A stretch of DNA of 34,622 nt, from positions 1 through 34,622 of the IMG/VR virus record IMGVR_UViG_3300045131_001821; one strand, given 5' to 3'. The DNA is from a virus. Below the pieces are notes generated by a model that made no database searches, was not told the origin of the DNA, and saw nothing but the letters and a program-made list of their open reading frames with translations. The first letter of the stretch is position 1, and each line of letters starts with the position of its first letter. The translations under genes and the position numbers were made by a program. Shown piece after piece: positions 20,189-28,774 of the stretch.

Positions 20189-20497
20189 ATGAAGAAAACG
20201 CCGTTTACGGACGATCAATTGAGGTATGCCGCCCGCTCCCGCTGTGAATGCGGAGCCGGGTTGGCGTATCCAAACAATCCCACAATGCGACAAATGAAAG
20301 AGTGGGAGAATGAAAACAGTCCATTTGCAATGTGGAGTTTTTGGGACTGTTCGGATATATTAACGGGAAGAGCAATTCTAAAGGGACAAGAAGGATCAAA
20401 GATGCATACCGGTAGATTACCATTTGCATTTTATGAAATAAAGAGTGAAGACCAACTATCGGCTAATGGGACAACGACGCGACCAACGGGAAAGTAA
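20189..20497 (+). CDS. Hypothetical protein with a CxC motif, 102 residues
   Basis: It starts MKKTPFTDDQLRYAARSRCECGAGLAYP. The CECG near the N-terminus and a later DCSD could bind zinc, though a fourth ligand is not obvious. Trp/Phe-rich middle (FAMWSFWDCSDIL), then GRLPFAFYEIKSEDQ. This resembles small phage/bacterial proteins of unknown function. Starts three bases after the preceding stop. Confidence 0.6.
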   Translation: MKKTPFTDDQLRYAARSRCECGAGLAYPNNPTMRQMKEWENENSPFAMWSFWDCSDILTGRAILKGQEGSKMHTGRLPFAFYEIKSEDQLSANGTTTRPTGK

Positions 20498-20518
20498 AAA
20501 ATACCAGAGTAATACTGC

Positions 20519-20547
20519 TTGACAAACAATCTAATGTATAGAATAAT
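20519..20547 (+). promoter_or_regulatory. Promoter of the main glycan operon
   Basis: TTGACA (20519-20524), 17-bp spacer, AATAAT (20542-20547). An A-rich leader of about 20 nt without Shine-Dalgarno leads to the ATG at 20575. Genes to 28707 follow with overlaps or gaps of at most four bases, so this may drive about 8 kb. Confidence 0.45.
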
Positions 20548-20574
20548 AACAGAAACAAATTCGAATATAAAACT

Positions 20575-21876
20575 ATGAGTAATGAAATAAAACCTGTATG
20601 CGTGATCCAAGGACCAGTGGCTTCTCGGAGTGGTTATGGCGACCACACTTTTTCTATTTGTGACGCATTAATCAACAGTAACAAGTTTGATGTAAAGATC
20701 ATTCCTATGCGTTGGGGCGCATGCCCTAACACAATGCTTGATGATGAAACTGTACCAATGGTAAAAGAAATCAAGAGAAGAATTATAAACAACTTGGCGA
20801 CACAGCCAGAGTTATTTATTCAAGTATCTATTCCCAACGAGTTCAAACCAATTGGAAAGTATAATATTGGCGTCACAGCTGGTATCGAAAGTACCGTACC
20901 AAAGGCCGAATGGATCGAGGGAATAAATCGCATGAATTTAACAGTGGTTCCTTCAAACTTCACGAAGTCTGTGTTCTTAGATACTATCTATAATAAGAGA
21001 CACGACAATGGACAGGAAGAAAAAATATCGGTCACGCGACCGATTGAAGTGGCATTCGAGGGAGTAGATACCTCGATATATAAGAAAACCTCAGAACCAT
21101 CTCCAGAAATAGATATTGCAATCAATGCTATTCCAGAAGATTTTTGTTATTTGTTCGTTGGACACTGGATTCAAGGTGAGCTAGGAGCGGACCGCAAAGA
21201 TATTGGTATGTTGGTAAAGGTATTTAGTGAAGTATTCAAGAACAAAAAGAATAAGCCAGCATTGGTGTTGAAGACCAGCGGAGCTACATTCTCCAAGATG
21301 GATAAGGCGGAAATATTAAAGAAAATTGACGACATTCGAAAGCCGTTGTCCGGAGATTTGCCCAACATATATTTGATTCATGGTGAGTTGACTCCCGGAG
21401 AATTGAATCGTTTATACAATCATCCGAAGATTAAAAATCACGTGAGTTTCACTCACGGTGAAGGATTCGGGCGTCCATTGTTGGAATCCACTTTAAGTGG
21501 AAAGCCGCTATTGACTACCAATTGGAGCGGACATGTGGATTTCTTGCCTCAAGACTTGGCAAATCTACTGCCGGGGACTCTTGGAAATATACCGCCTAGC
21601 GCATGCAATGAATGGCTGATAAAAGAGGCAAGATGGTTCAATGTGAACTATAGCGTTGCGGCACAAAAGTTGGAAGACATGTTCACTAATTATATTAACT
21701 ATATTCCAAAGGCCGAGAAGCTGCGGCAACAAAACAGTGAAAAGTTTACACTTGAAGCAGGAAACGAAGTGTTCATGAACATTTTGAACAAGAACTTGCC
21801 GACATTTGAAAAGAAAGTGGCAATTACTCTTCCAAAGTTCAAGAAAATTACACCAACAGCACCAGTCACAGGATGA
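20575..21876 (+). CDS. Glycosyltransferase, GT4-like
   Basis: 433 residues. The start VCVIQGPVASRSGYGDHTFSICDAL is the GT-B acceptor loop. VVPSNFTKSVF and EVAFEGVDTSIYK mark the mid region and linker, FVGHWIQGELGADRKDIGML is the start of the second domain, and THGEGFGRPLLESTLSGKPLLTT is the donor-binding E-x7-E motif. The C-terminal 40 residues are Lys/Pro-rich. First gene of the long operon; its end overlaps the next start by four bases. Confidence 0.85.
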   Translation: MSNEIKPVCVIQGPVASRSGYGDHTFSICDALINSNKFDVKIIPMRWGACPNTMLDDETVPMVKEIKRRIINNLATQPELFIQVSIPNEFKPIGKYNIGVTAGIESTVPKAEWIEGINRMNLTVVPSNFTKSVFLDTIYNKRHDNGQEEKISVTRPIEVAFEGVDTSIYKKTSEPSPEIDIAINAIPEDFCYLFVGHWIQGELGADRKDIGMLVKVFSEVFKNKKNKPALVLKTSGATFSKMDKAEILKKIDDIRKPLSGDLPNIYLIHGELTPGELNRLYNHPKIKNHVSFTHGEGFGRPLLESTLSGKPLLTTNWSGHVDFLPQDLANLLPGTLGNIPPSACNEWLIKEARWFNVNYSVAAQKLEDMFTNYINYIPKAEKLRQQNSEKFTLEAGNEVFMNILNKNLPTFEKKVAITLPKFKKITPTAPVTG

Positions 21877-22556
21877 AAATCAGTTATTTAGTGACTGTTC
21901 ACAACGAGACACTTGAGCTTCTTCAACTGATTGAGAAGCTCAAGACTCATATCGACTTTGTTACTCCAAACGATGAAGTTGTTATATTGGACGATTTCTC
22001 CGACAATCCAGACACCATAAAAATTTTGGATAAAGCAAAAAGTTATGGGTTCGCCGTGGTTCAACATGCACTAAACAAAAACTTTGCAGATCACAAGAAC
22101 TATGGTAGTAAGCGTTGCGTGGGTGATTATATTGTACAATGTGACGCAGACGAATATTTGTATCCGGTACTATTAAATAATATGCACGAGTTGATAGAGT
22201 CGAATCCAACGGTTGAATTGTATAGAGTTCCAAGAGTCAATATTGTACGAGGTGCCACAGACGATGATGCCAGAAACTGGGGATGGCACATGATGAGACT
22301 GCCAGAGTTTGGTGACTTACCTATTATAAATTGGGGCAATGGAGGAGACTATCAATCTCGCATTTATAAAAATAGTTTAAAGATACAATGGCAAAAATCA
22401 TTACACGAAACAATTGTGGGAGCATCTATTGTGGCACATCTTCCAAAAGATGTGGAATGGTCAATAATACACGATAAAACGATTGACAGGCAGAGAGCAC
22501 AAAACGAATTTTACAACAAAAATTGGTCAATAAAGGCCAATATGGGACAAGGATAA
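21873..22556 (+). CDS. Glycosyltransferase, GT2 family (GT-A fold)
   Basis: 227 residues. ISYLVTVHNETLELLQLI and VVILDDFSDN are the nucleotide-binding opening of GT2. YIVQCDADEYL carries the metal-binding DxD (DAD). The second half has WGNGGDYQSRIYKNS and HETIVG, the usual acceptor-side motifs. Short for the family, so probably only the catalytic domain. No membrane span. Confidence 0.85.
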   Translation: MKISYLVTVHNETLELLQLIEKLKTHIDFVTPNDEVVILDDFSDNPDTIKILDKAKSYGFAVVQHALNKNFADHKNYGSKRCVGDYIVQCDADEYLYPVLLNNMHELIESNPTVELYRVPRVNIVRGATDDDARNWGWHMMRLPEFGDLPIINWGNGGDYQSRIYKNSLKIQWQKSLHETIVGASIVAHLPKDVEWSIIHDKTIDRQRAQNEFYNKNWSIKANMGQG

Positions 22557-22560
22557 ACTT

Positions 22561-23133
22561 ATGGCACATCACTTCTTAGACATTGGCGCAAACAGTGGAA
22601 ACACTTTCGGGTTATTTTTAAATAATAACCCTAAATATCATGGAAGCACCGTATGGTGTTTTGAACCATCTCCTCAGCACTTTAATGCATTACTGATGAA
22701 CGCGAGGATTGCTTCTAATCTATATCAAGTAATAGTATGTCCGTTTGGCGTGGGCGGCAAGACAGAATTGCTTCCATTCTATGAAATGGTGAATAATACG
22801 GTATCGGATTCATTGTTCAAGGATGTTGGTGGAACTATTGACCCAAATCCAAGATATCAAATATTGGCATCTGTCGTATCTATATCGGATTTCATATCTA
22901 AATTTATACCAGAAGGAGATACGATTACAATGAAAGTGGATTGTGAAGGAGCGGAGTATGACATATATGAATCGCTTATACAAAATCCACATCTACTCAA
23001 TAAAATTGAATGTATTTACAATGAGTGGCATCCGGGATGGGACGGTATGGATAATTCTAGAAAGCAGAGGATTCTGTCCATCGTTACACGGCTGGCGGAG
23101 CACGGTAAAGTGTTAAAAGATTGGGCATTTTAA
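22561..23133 (+). CDS. FkbM-family SAM methyltransferase
   Basis: 190 residues. FLDIGANSGNTFGLFL is the SAM-binding loop, VWCFEPSPQHFNAL the acidic second strand, and ITMKVDCEGAEYDIYESL the FkbM signature. FkbM enzymes O-methylate sugars or polyketides; in this operon a sugar target is likely (inference). A second FkbM-type gene lies at 25827. Confidence 0.85.
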   Translation: MAHHFLDIGANSGNTFGLFLNNNPKYHGSTVWCFEPSPQHFNALLMNARIASNLYQVIVCPFGVGGKTELLPFYEMVNNTVSDSLFKDVGGTIDPNPRYQILASVVSISDFISKFIPEGDTITMKVDCEGAEYDIYESLIQNPHLLNKIECIYNEWHPGWDGMDNSRKQRILSIVTRLAEHGKVLKDWAF

Positions 23134-23136
23134 TTT

Positions 23137-23781
23137 ATGATATACAACGAAAAAATAACAAAAATAGAGAGAAAATTCCCACTCGATTACATCAAAAATC
23201 TTAGGGATAAAACCCCAAACTTTACGTTGATTGATGTTGGAATATGTGCCAATGCATGGACTAGAGAATATGCCACGCACGGAGTTGACATCCAAAAATA
23301 TGATATAAATATTAAACAATTTACAGGAAATATATCAGACTTCACCGTTTGGGATGAAATATTGGATTATGTTAAAGAACATGGAAAATTTGATTTTTTG
23401 ACATGCACTCACACTCTTGAAGATATATCTTCTGCGGTTATGGTATGTAACATGTTTTCTAGAATAGCCAAGGAAGGATTCATAGCAGTTCCAAGTAAGT
23501 TCTGGGAACTCAATAGGCACGAAGGACACTGGCGAGGATTCATTCACCATCGTTGGGTATACGAGGTAAAAGATGGAAAATTTAAAGGTTATCCTAAGCA
23601 ATCTTTCTTGGAAAATTCTGACTATATAGAATCGTGGACAAAAAGTAATCCGGCACGACCTGAAAATCTAGAATTGCAGTTCTTCTGGAAAGACGAAGTC
23701 AAGCTTGATGTCGTAAATCAAGATTTGCTCGGTCCGTCGATTGACCATGTAATTCAATATTATAGAGAATTGGTAAAATGA
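23137..23781 (+). CDS. SAM methyltransferase-like protein
   Basis: 214 residues. FTLIDVGICANAW replaces the usual glycine-rich SAM loop, while FDFLTCTHTLEDISSAVMVCNMFSRIAKEGFIAVPSKF is the motif II-III region of class I methyltransferases. HRWVYEVKDGKFKGYPK follows. The altered first loop makes SAM binding less certain. Its stop overlaps the next ATG by four bases. Confidence 0.6.
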   Translation: MIYNEKITKIERKFPLDYIKNLRDKTPNFTLIDVGICANAWTREYATHGVDIQKYDINIKQFTGNISDFTVWDEILDYVKEHGKFDFLTCTHTLEDISSAVMVCNMFSRIAKEGFIAVPSKFWELNRHEGHWRGFIHHRWVYEVKDGKFKGYPKQSFLENSDYIESWTKSNPARPENLELQFFWKDEVKLDVVNQDLLGPSIDHVIQYYRELVK

Positions 23782-24719
23782 AGATAGGTCTGCACGCAAA
23801 CCAACTCGACCACAGGGGAAATAGCACGGTTATTTATGATTATGCAAGCGCATTGAAGAATTATTTTGGATATGATGTTCATATTATAACATCGAAACCG
23901 AAGTCCACTCATCCTATGGATAAGTTCTCAAAGTTTGGATATTCAATGTACGAAAATGTATCGGAACTAGAGTGTCTGGTAGACAAGGAAAAAATAGATG
24001 TATTATATATGACAAAGGCCGGAAACATTGATAAAATATGTCCGACCAACTGTAAAACTGCGATACATTGTGTGTTTGACATGAGAGAGCCTCATGGTTC
24101 CGTGTATGCGGGAGTAAGTGAATGGCTGGCACAATATTATAAAAAAGAACTATGGGTTCCTCATATAATTGATATAAAAAAGACTAATAGCACATTGCAC
24201 CACGAACTTGGTATTCCAAAAACCGCGTTTATTGTTGGAAGATTAGGCGGCTACGAGCAATTTGATCTACCATTCGTGCATTCTGCTATAAAGTCAGCTT
24301 TGAATGCTCGCCAAGACCTTTATACAGTGTTTCTTAACACCAAACCATTCATCGACCACCCAAGAGCCAAATTCATCCCATTTCAACCAGAATTGGAATT
24401 TAAAGGTAATTTTATCAACACTTGCGATGCCATGATTCATGGTAGGTCCGACGGTGAGACATTTGGGTTGGCGGTGGCAGAATTCTCTTCGATGAATAAA
24501 CCGATTTTGACTTATGATGCTCCGTATTGGTGGTATATGCGCAGCCATTTACATATTTTGGGAGAAAAAGCAATAACATATAAAAACGAGGAAGAATTAC
24601 TTTCATACTTATTACAGATTGACAAAGAGTATGTAAGAGATATAGACTGGGATTGTTACTCAACCAGATTCTCTCCTGCGAATGTAATAGAGAGATTTAA
24701 TACTATATTTATCAAATGA
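23778..24719 (+). CDS. Glycosyltransferase, GT4-like
   Basis: 313 residues, compact GT-B. IGLHANQLDHRGNSTVIYDYASAL at the start, VPHIIDIKK at the linker, VGRLGGYEQFDLPFV at the start of the second domain, and HGRSDGETFGLAVAEFSSMNKPILTY as the donor-binding E-x7-E motif. It overlaps both neighbours by four bases. Confidence 0.8.
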   Translation: MKIGLHANQLDHRGNSTVIYDYASALKNYFGYDVHIITSKPKSTHPMDKFSKFGYSMYENVSELECLVDKEKIDVLYMTKAGNIDKICPTNCKTAIHCVFDMREPHGSVYAGVSEWLAQYYKKELWVPHIIDIKKTNSTLHHELGIPKTAFIVGRLGGYEQFDLPFVHSAIKSALNARQDLYTVFLNTKPFIDHPRAKFIPFQPELEFKGNFINTCDAMIHGRSDGETFGLAVAEFSSMNKPILTYDAPYWWYMRSHLHILGEKAITYKNEEELLSYLLQIDKEYVRDIDWDCYSTRFSPANVIERFNTIFIK

Positions 24720-25285
24720 TATTAGCAAAACAATTTTTATCGAGCCTTCCAATGAAGAGTTCGCATATCGACAAACATCTATCCGAAATGGCGATGTATT
24801 ATTCCAGCGCAATTGGAATGGAGCATTATAGATTATTGACCGCGTTGAGTATGATGAATAGAAACTCTATTATATTGGATATAGGTACATACAAAGGAGC
24901 ATCGGCACTTGCGCTGAGTACAAATCCAACCAACAAAGTTATATCATACAATATAGTTAACCAACTCGATGTTGACTTTTCCGATATTCCAAATATAGAA
25001 TTTAAGATTAAGGACATATACACGGAATCCAAGGAGTTGATTTTATCGTCGAATTTTATTTTATATGACATTTCACCACATAATGGAAAAGACGAACTCC
25101 GCTTCTACGAATTCGTGAAGGGCTTGGGATATACCGGAACAATTATATTTGATGATATTCATTTGAATGGTGGAATGAAAGAATTTTGGACAAAAGTCGA
25201 TTCAAATAAATCCGACTTTACGTGTGTTGGGCATGGGTCTGGCACCGGCGTAGTGTTTTTTGGGGAGGAAATTATAATACAATGA
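24716..25285 (+). CDS. Class I SAM methyltransferase-like protein
   Basis: 189 residues. IILDIGTYKGASALALS is the SAM loop and NFILYDISPHNGKDELRFYEF with TIIFDDIHLNGGMKEFW the catalytic core of Methyltransf_24-type enzymes, some of which act on sugars. No clear acceptor hint. Coupled on both sides by ATGA overlaps. Confidence 0.7.
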   Translation: MILAKQFLSSLPMKSSHIDKHLSEMAMYYSSAIGMEHYRLLTALSMMNRNSIILDIGTYKGASALALSTNPTNKVISYNIVNQLDVDFSDIPNIEFKIKDIYTESKELILSSNFILYDISPHNGKDELRFYEFVKGLGYTGTIIFDDIHLNGGMKEFWTKVDSNKSDFTCVGHGSGTGVVFFGEEIIIQ

Positions 25286-25830
25286 TTGTTGGTAAATACA
25301 CATATGGTACAGAATTTATTGATGCTAGGGATTACGGGTCCAACTCTCAGTTAATTATTGGTGGTTTTTGTAGTATAGCACATAATATTACTATATTTCT
25401 TGGGGGAAATCATAGAAGCGATTTATTTTCGACATACAAGTTTGGATTGGATGGGCAAAATAATATTTTTAATAAATTTGGACCCGAGGGCTCGGACGGA
25501 AAAGGAGTGTTGACTTCGAATGGTGATGTTATTATTGGAAACGACGTTTGGATTGGATTTGGTTCTACAATTATGTCTGGTGTGACTATTGGAGATGGTG
25601 CGATAATAGCTGCAAAATCGGTTGTAACAAAAAATGTAGAACCGTATACAATCGTAGGAGGAAATCCAGCCAAGCTTATTAAAAAAAGATTTTCTGATGA
25701 ATCTATAGAAAAACTTTTAAAAATAAAGTGGTGGGACTGGCCAGATGCTAAAATAAGCAATAACATGAGAGAAATATGTTCTAATAATGTAGAAAATTTA
25801 GATAAGCTTTTATTGGAATCAACTATATGA
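25282..25830 (+). CDS. Hexapeptide-repeat O-acyltransferase (CatB/Vat type)
   Basis: 182 residues from MIVGKYTYGTEF. Left-handed beta-helix repeats are clear (IIGGFCSIAHNITIFLGG, then VIIGNDVWIGFGSTIMSGVTIGDGAIIAAKSVVTKNVEPYTIVGGNPAKLIKKRF). The loop GGNHRSDLFSTYKFG carries the catalytic His as in xenobiotic and sugar acetyltransferases. Probably acetylates a sugar hydroxyl from acetyl-CoA. The start at 25282 shares ATGA with the previous stop; a longer frame from 25222 is out of line with the family. Confidence 0.85.
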   Translation: MIVGKYTYGTEFIDARDYGSNSQLIIGGFCSIAHNITIFLGGNHRSDLFSTYKFGLDGQNNIFNKFGPEGSDGKGVLTSNGDVIIGNDVWIGFGSTIMSGVTIGDGAIIAAKSVVTKNVEPYTIVGGNPAKLIKKRFSDESIEKLLKIKWWDWPDAKISNNMREICSNNVENLDKLLLESTI

Positions 25831-26444
25831 ATTATTTTATACATTTACTTGGGCGTCTTAAGTCCAGAGGAAACTACCCGAAGGTATTGTTTGACGTTGG
25901 TGCCCATTTTGGGGAAACCAACGAGATGATGCGGTCGGCATTCCCCGACAGCAGAATTATATCATTTGAGGCGAATCCAAATTGCATCCCAATCCTAGAG
26001 TCAAGGGGAATTGAATTCGTGCCGTGTCTATTAGGACGAGAGAACGTGGAAAGTGTAAAATTTTACACAAACCCGGATGACCCGGTGTCTACGGGATGTT
26101 CTATATTTAAAGAGAATACCGTTCACTTTTCTAATGCCAAAGTAATAGAACTCCCAATGTATCGACTGGATTATATAGTTCCGCCCGAAATAGTGCCAGA
26201 GTTTTTGAAAATGGACGTACAAGGGGCGGAACTGTCTGTGCTGGATGGGGCGGAAAAACTTTTGCCGTCTATTCGTTGGATTTACTTGGAAGTGTCATTC
26301 GTGAGTTGTAACGACGGGGCTCCAATGTTCAAGGAAGTCGCCGACCACCTATACGCCCGTGGCTATAGCATAACTGATATGTGCGATTCAACGTACATAG
26401 ACAATCAATTGGTGCAGTCTAATTTCCTATTTGAAAGAAAATGA
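25827..26444 (+). CDS. FkbM-family SAM methyltransferase
   Basis: 205 residues. VLFDVGAHFGETNEMM is the SAM loop, IISFEANPNC the second motif, and FLKMDVQGAELSVLDGAEKLL the FkbM signature with its Asp. It is only distantly like the FkbM copy at 22561, so the two probably modify different positions. Overlaps both neighbours. Confidence 0.85.
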   Translation: MNYFIHLLGRLKSRGNYPKVLFDVGAHFGETNEMMRSAFPDSRIISFEANPNCIPILESRGIEFVPCLLGRENVESVKFYTNPDDPVSTGCSIFKENTVHFSNAKVIELPMYRLDYIVPPEIVPEFLKMDVQGAELSVLDGAEKLLPSIRWIYLEVSFVSCNDGAPMFKEVADHLYARGYSITDMCDSTYIDNQLVQSNFLFERK

Positions 26445-27316
26445 AGGTTTTATTTATATCCAAAGGCGATTTGCCGGACTACCAGTCGGACACTATTATT
26501 CACGGGGGGAGAAGTGTATTGGGAGAAAATTTTGTTGATGCCAATTTTCCTTGGTACATGTATAAGAAAGAAAAGGTTAAGTTCTGGAATACACGCGTGC
26601 CGGATGGTGGCAATAGTTATGGTAGAGGATTCACTCTACATGGTACCCTAGACGACATAAAAATAGACCGAGAGGATATCCGAGATAAAATATCAGCCAG
26701 ATTCTTTGATTACATAATATATGGGTCAATTACTCGGTGTGACGATTATGTAAACGAGGTGATAGCGCACTATCCCAAAGAAAAGATATTCATAGTTGAT
26801 GGCGAGGATGGTCAGCAAATAAGACATCAAAATCCAAATACCGTAACTCTGTTCAAGCGTGAACTGGACGTTGGTGGATATTGGGTCAGACCGATAAGTT
26901 TCGGTGCCCCGAAAGAGAAGATTGTGAATTCTGTTCCCATCAAGACACAAGAATGGGGGAGTGTGATTCCCGGAAAAATTGAGACATATACTTTTACCGA
27001 AGAATCTTCTTATTATGCAGATTATCAAAAGTCGTATTTTGCATTGACTCATAAAAAGGGTGGGTGGGATTGTATGCGACATTATGAAATATTAATGAAC
27101 GGATGTGTTCCATACTTCCCAGATATCGACGGTTGCCCAGCAAGAACACTCGCGGACTTTCCAAAGGATTTGTGCCGCGAGGCGAACCTTATGGTAAAAT
27201 CTGGGGAATTGTCGGACGATTTATACTATACATTAGCTGATAAATTTTTAAAATATACGAAAGAAAGATTGACAACCGACGCAGTTTTCTCTAATATGTT
27301 AAGTATATTAAAATGA
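26441..27316 (+). CDS. Glycosyltransferase-like protein (exostosin/GT-B-like)
   Basis: 291 residues. The N-terminus VLFISKGDLPDYQSDTIIHGG and the segment FDYIIYGSITRCDDYV resemble the first domain of a GT-B enzyme. KSYFALTHKKGGWDCMRHYEILMNGCVPYFPDIDGCP is like the donor site of exostosin-type and related transferases (RxYEIxxxGCVPxxPD). No family is certain; position in the operon supports a glycan role. Confidence 0.55.
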   Translation: MKVLFISKGDLPDYQSDTIIHGGRSVLGENFVDANFPWYMYKKEKVKFWNTRVPDGGNSYGRGFTLHGTLDDIKIDREDIRDKISARFFDYIIYGSITRCDDYVNEVIAHYPKEKIFIVDGEDGQQIRHQNPNTVTLFKRELDVGGYWVRPISFGAPKEKIVNSVPIKTQEWGSVIPGKIETYTFTEESSYYADYQKSYFALTHKKGGWDCMRHYEILMNGCVPYFPDIDGCPARTLADFPKDLCREANLMVKSGELSDDLYYTLADKFLKYTKERLTTDAVFSNMLSILK

Positions 27317-28113
27317 ATAAAATAGTATTGTATTGTAAATCATACAGGGGGGATGTGAATCGAATCAAAGTTCTGTTTGAAAGTATTCAAAAATATAATA
27401 GAGATAATATACCTTTCTATATCTCATGTCCAAACAATGACATTGGCATTTTCAAACAAGCGTTGGGTTCTTCCGGGTACACCATAATATCGGACGAGAG
27501 TATATGCGGACAATCCGGAGTAGAAGATTGGACAAGTCAACAAATTGTGAAAAGTTCGCTCTGGAAAATAGACGTGTGTGAAAATTACTTAGTGTTAGAC
27601 AGCGATAGTTATTTCATACGCCCGTTCTATGTAAAAGATTTCATTGCTCCGAATGGAGAACCCTACGTTGTAATGCACGAGCAAAAAGAATTGTTCAATT
27701 GGACCTGCAACAAGGCCCACTTATTAGGATTTGACCCGTCAATAAGCTTTGGGGAATGTAGACAAAAAGTCATGGATGTGTTCGGGAGAGTTGGGAGATA
27801 TTATGATTTTGGTCCCAGTCCGGTTATATGGAACTGTAACATTTGGAAACAATTTAAAGACAATTACCTCGTCCCAAATAAATTAACAATGAGTGATGTT
27901 ATAAGAATTGTACCGAGCGAATTTTCTTGGTATGGCGAATGGTTGATGACATACGAGAAGCACATGCTGCCAATTGAACCACTGTTCAAAGTGTTTCATT
28001 ATGGAGCACAATACCACGAACTAAAGTATCAGGGATACACCGAACAAAATCTTTCGACTATTTACATGGGAATTGTCATGCAAAGCAATGCTTCAATCCC
28101 GCTAAAATATTAA
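27313..28113 (+). CDS. Glycosyltransferase, GT-A-like (DUF6492 type)
   Basis: 266 residues. IVLYCKSYRGDVNRIKVLFESI opens like a GT-A domain. YLVLDSDSYFIRPF holds the DxD (DSD) metal site. FGPSPVIWNCNIW and EFSWYGEWLMTYEK follow, as in the small GT family of unknown acceptor often seen in capsule loci. It overlaps the previous gene by four bases. Confidence 0.7.
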   Translation: MNKIVLYCKSYRGDVNRIKVLFESIQKYNRDNIPFYISCPNNDIGIFKQALGSSGYTIISDESICGQSGVEDWTSQQIVKSSLWKIDVCENYLVLDSDSYFIRPFYVKDFIAPNGEPYVVMHEQKELFNWTCNKAHLLGFDPSISFGECRQKVMDVFGRVGRYYDFGPSPVIWNCNIWKQFKDNYLVPNKLTMSDVIRIVPSEFSWYGEWLMTYEKHMLPIEPLFKVFHYGAQYHELKYQGYTEQNLSTIYMGIVMQSNASIPLKY

Positions 28114-28116
28114 ACT

Positions 28117-28707
28117 ATGGAAACACTTCAACAAATATATGATAAGTTAATAAAAGAATACCCAACTCGACTCACGGATAAGGGTGCTGGTGCGTATGGA
28201 CCAATTGAAGGTGGGCCGGGGCACACTTATGCCCAATTCTACGACATACTATTCGGTAAATTTAGAGACAAGCCGATAAATATCCTCGAAATAGGCGTAA
28301 ATAGAGGCGGCAGTTTGATGATGTGGCGTAGATTCTTCAATAATCCAGAAACTCGCGTATATGGAATTGATATTGTTAAGTCATTTGACGACTTTCCACC
28401 GGAAGAGAACATAAACGCGTATGTGTTCGACGCCGGAAGTCCGGGATTGTTTCAACAACATCTACAAGACACAAAATTTGACATTATTATAGACGATGGA
28501 GCACACGAAAAAGAGTCTCAAGTCAAGATATACAATCTGTTGAAAAATAGAGTGAAGTCGGATGGATTATATGTCATCGAAGATATCTTTGAGGTACACA
28601 ATAACATAGAATATTTCTTGGAGAGAGTGACGCCGGTGCCAACTGTGATAGATAGACGTTGGATAAATGAGCAATTGGACGATGTTATGTTAGTATTCAG
28701 GTTTTGA
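28117..28707 (+). CDS. SAM methyltransferase, CmcI/macrocin O-methyltransferase-like
   Basis: 196 residues. YAQFYDILFGKFRDKPINILEIGVNRGGSLMMW includes the SAM loop. IIIDDGAHEKESQVKIYNLLKNRVKSDGLYVIEDI is the signature of sugar O-methyltransferases of the macrocin/rhamnose type. Last gene of the long glycan operon; three bases separate it from the preceding stop. Confidence 0.8.
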   Translation: METLQQIYDKLIKEYPTRLTDKGAGAYGPIEGGPGHTYAQFYDILFGKFRDKPINILEIGVNRGGSLMMWRRFFNNPETRVYGIDIVKSFDDFPPEENINAYVFDAGSPGLFQQHLQDTKFDIIIDDGAHEKESQVKIYNLLKNRVKSDGLYVIEDIFEVHNNIEYFLERVTPVPTVIDRRWINEQLDDVMLVFRF

Positions 28708-28722
28708 TATCGGCAAATATCC

Positions 28723-28755
28723 GTGGACATTGGTATTGACATCTGTGGACATTGG
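28723..28755. repeat. Direct repeat GTGGACATTGG, two copies 22 bp apart
   Basis: Identical 11-mers at 28723-28733 and 28745-28755. The start-to-start distance is about two helical turns. The second copy fills the spacer of the helicase promoter and the first lies just upstream of its -35. It looks like a pair of binding sites for a regulator. Confidence 0.55.
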
Positions 28756-28763
28756 CGTATGAT
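28736..28763 (+). promoter_or_regulatory. Near-leaderless promoter of the helicase gene
   Basis: TTGACA (28736-28741), 16-bp spacer, TATGAT (28758-28763), 11 bases to the ATG at 28775. Confidence 0.6.
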
Positions 28764-28774
28764 TTGTTCACATT

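Noticed and set aside
25410-25844. 144-codon antisense frame
   Set aside because: It lies opposite the clear hexapeptide acyltransferase gene and mirrors its codon pattern.
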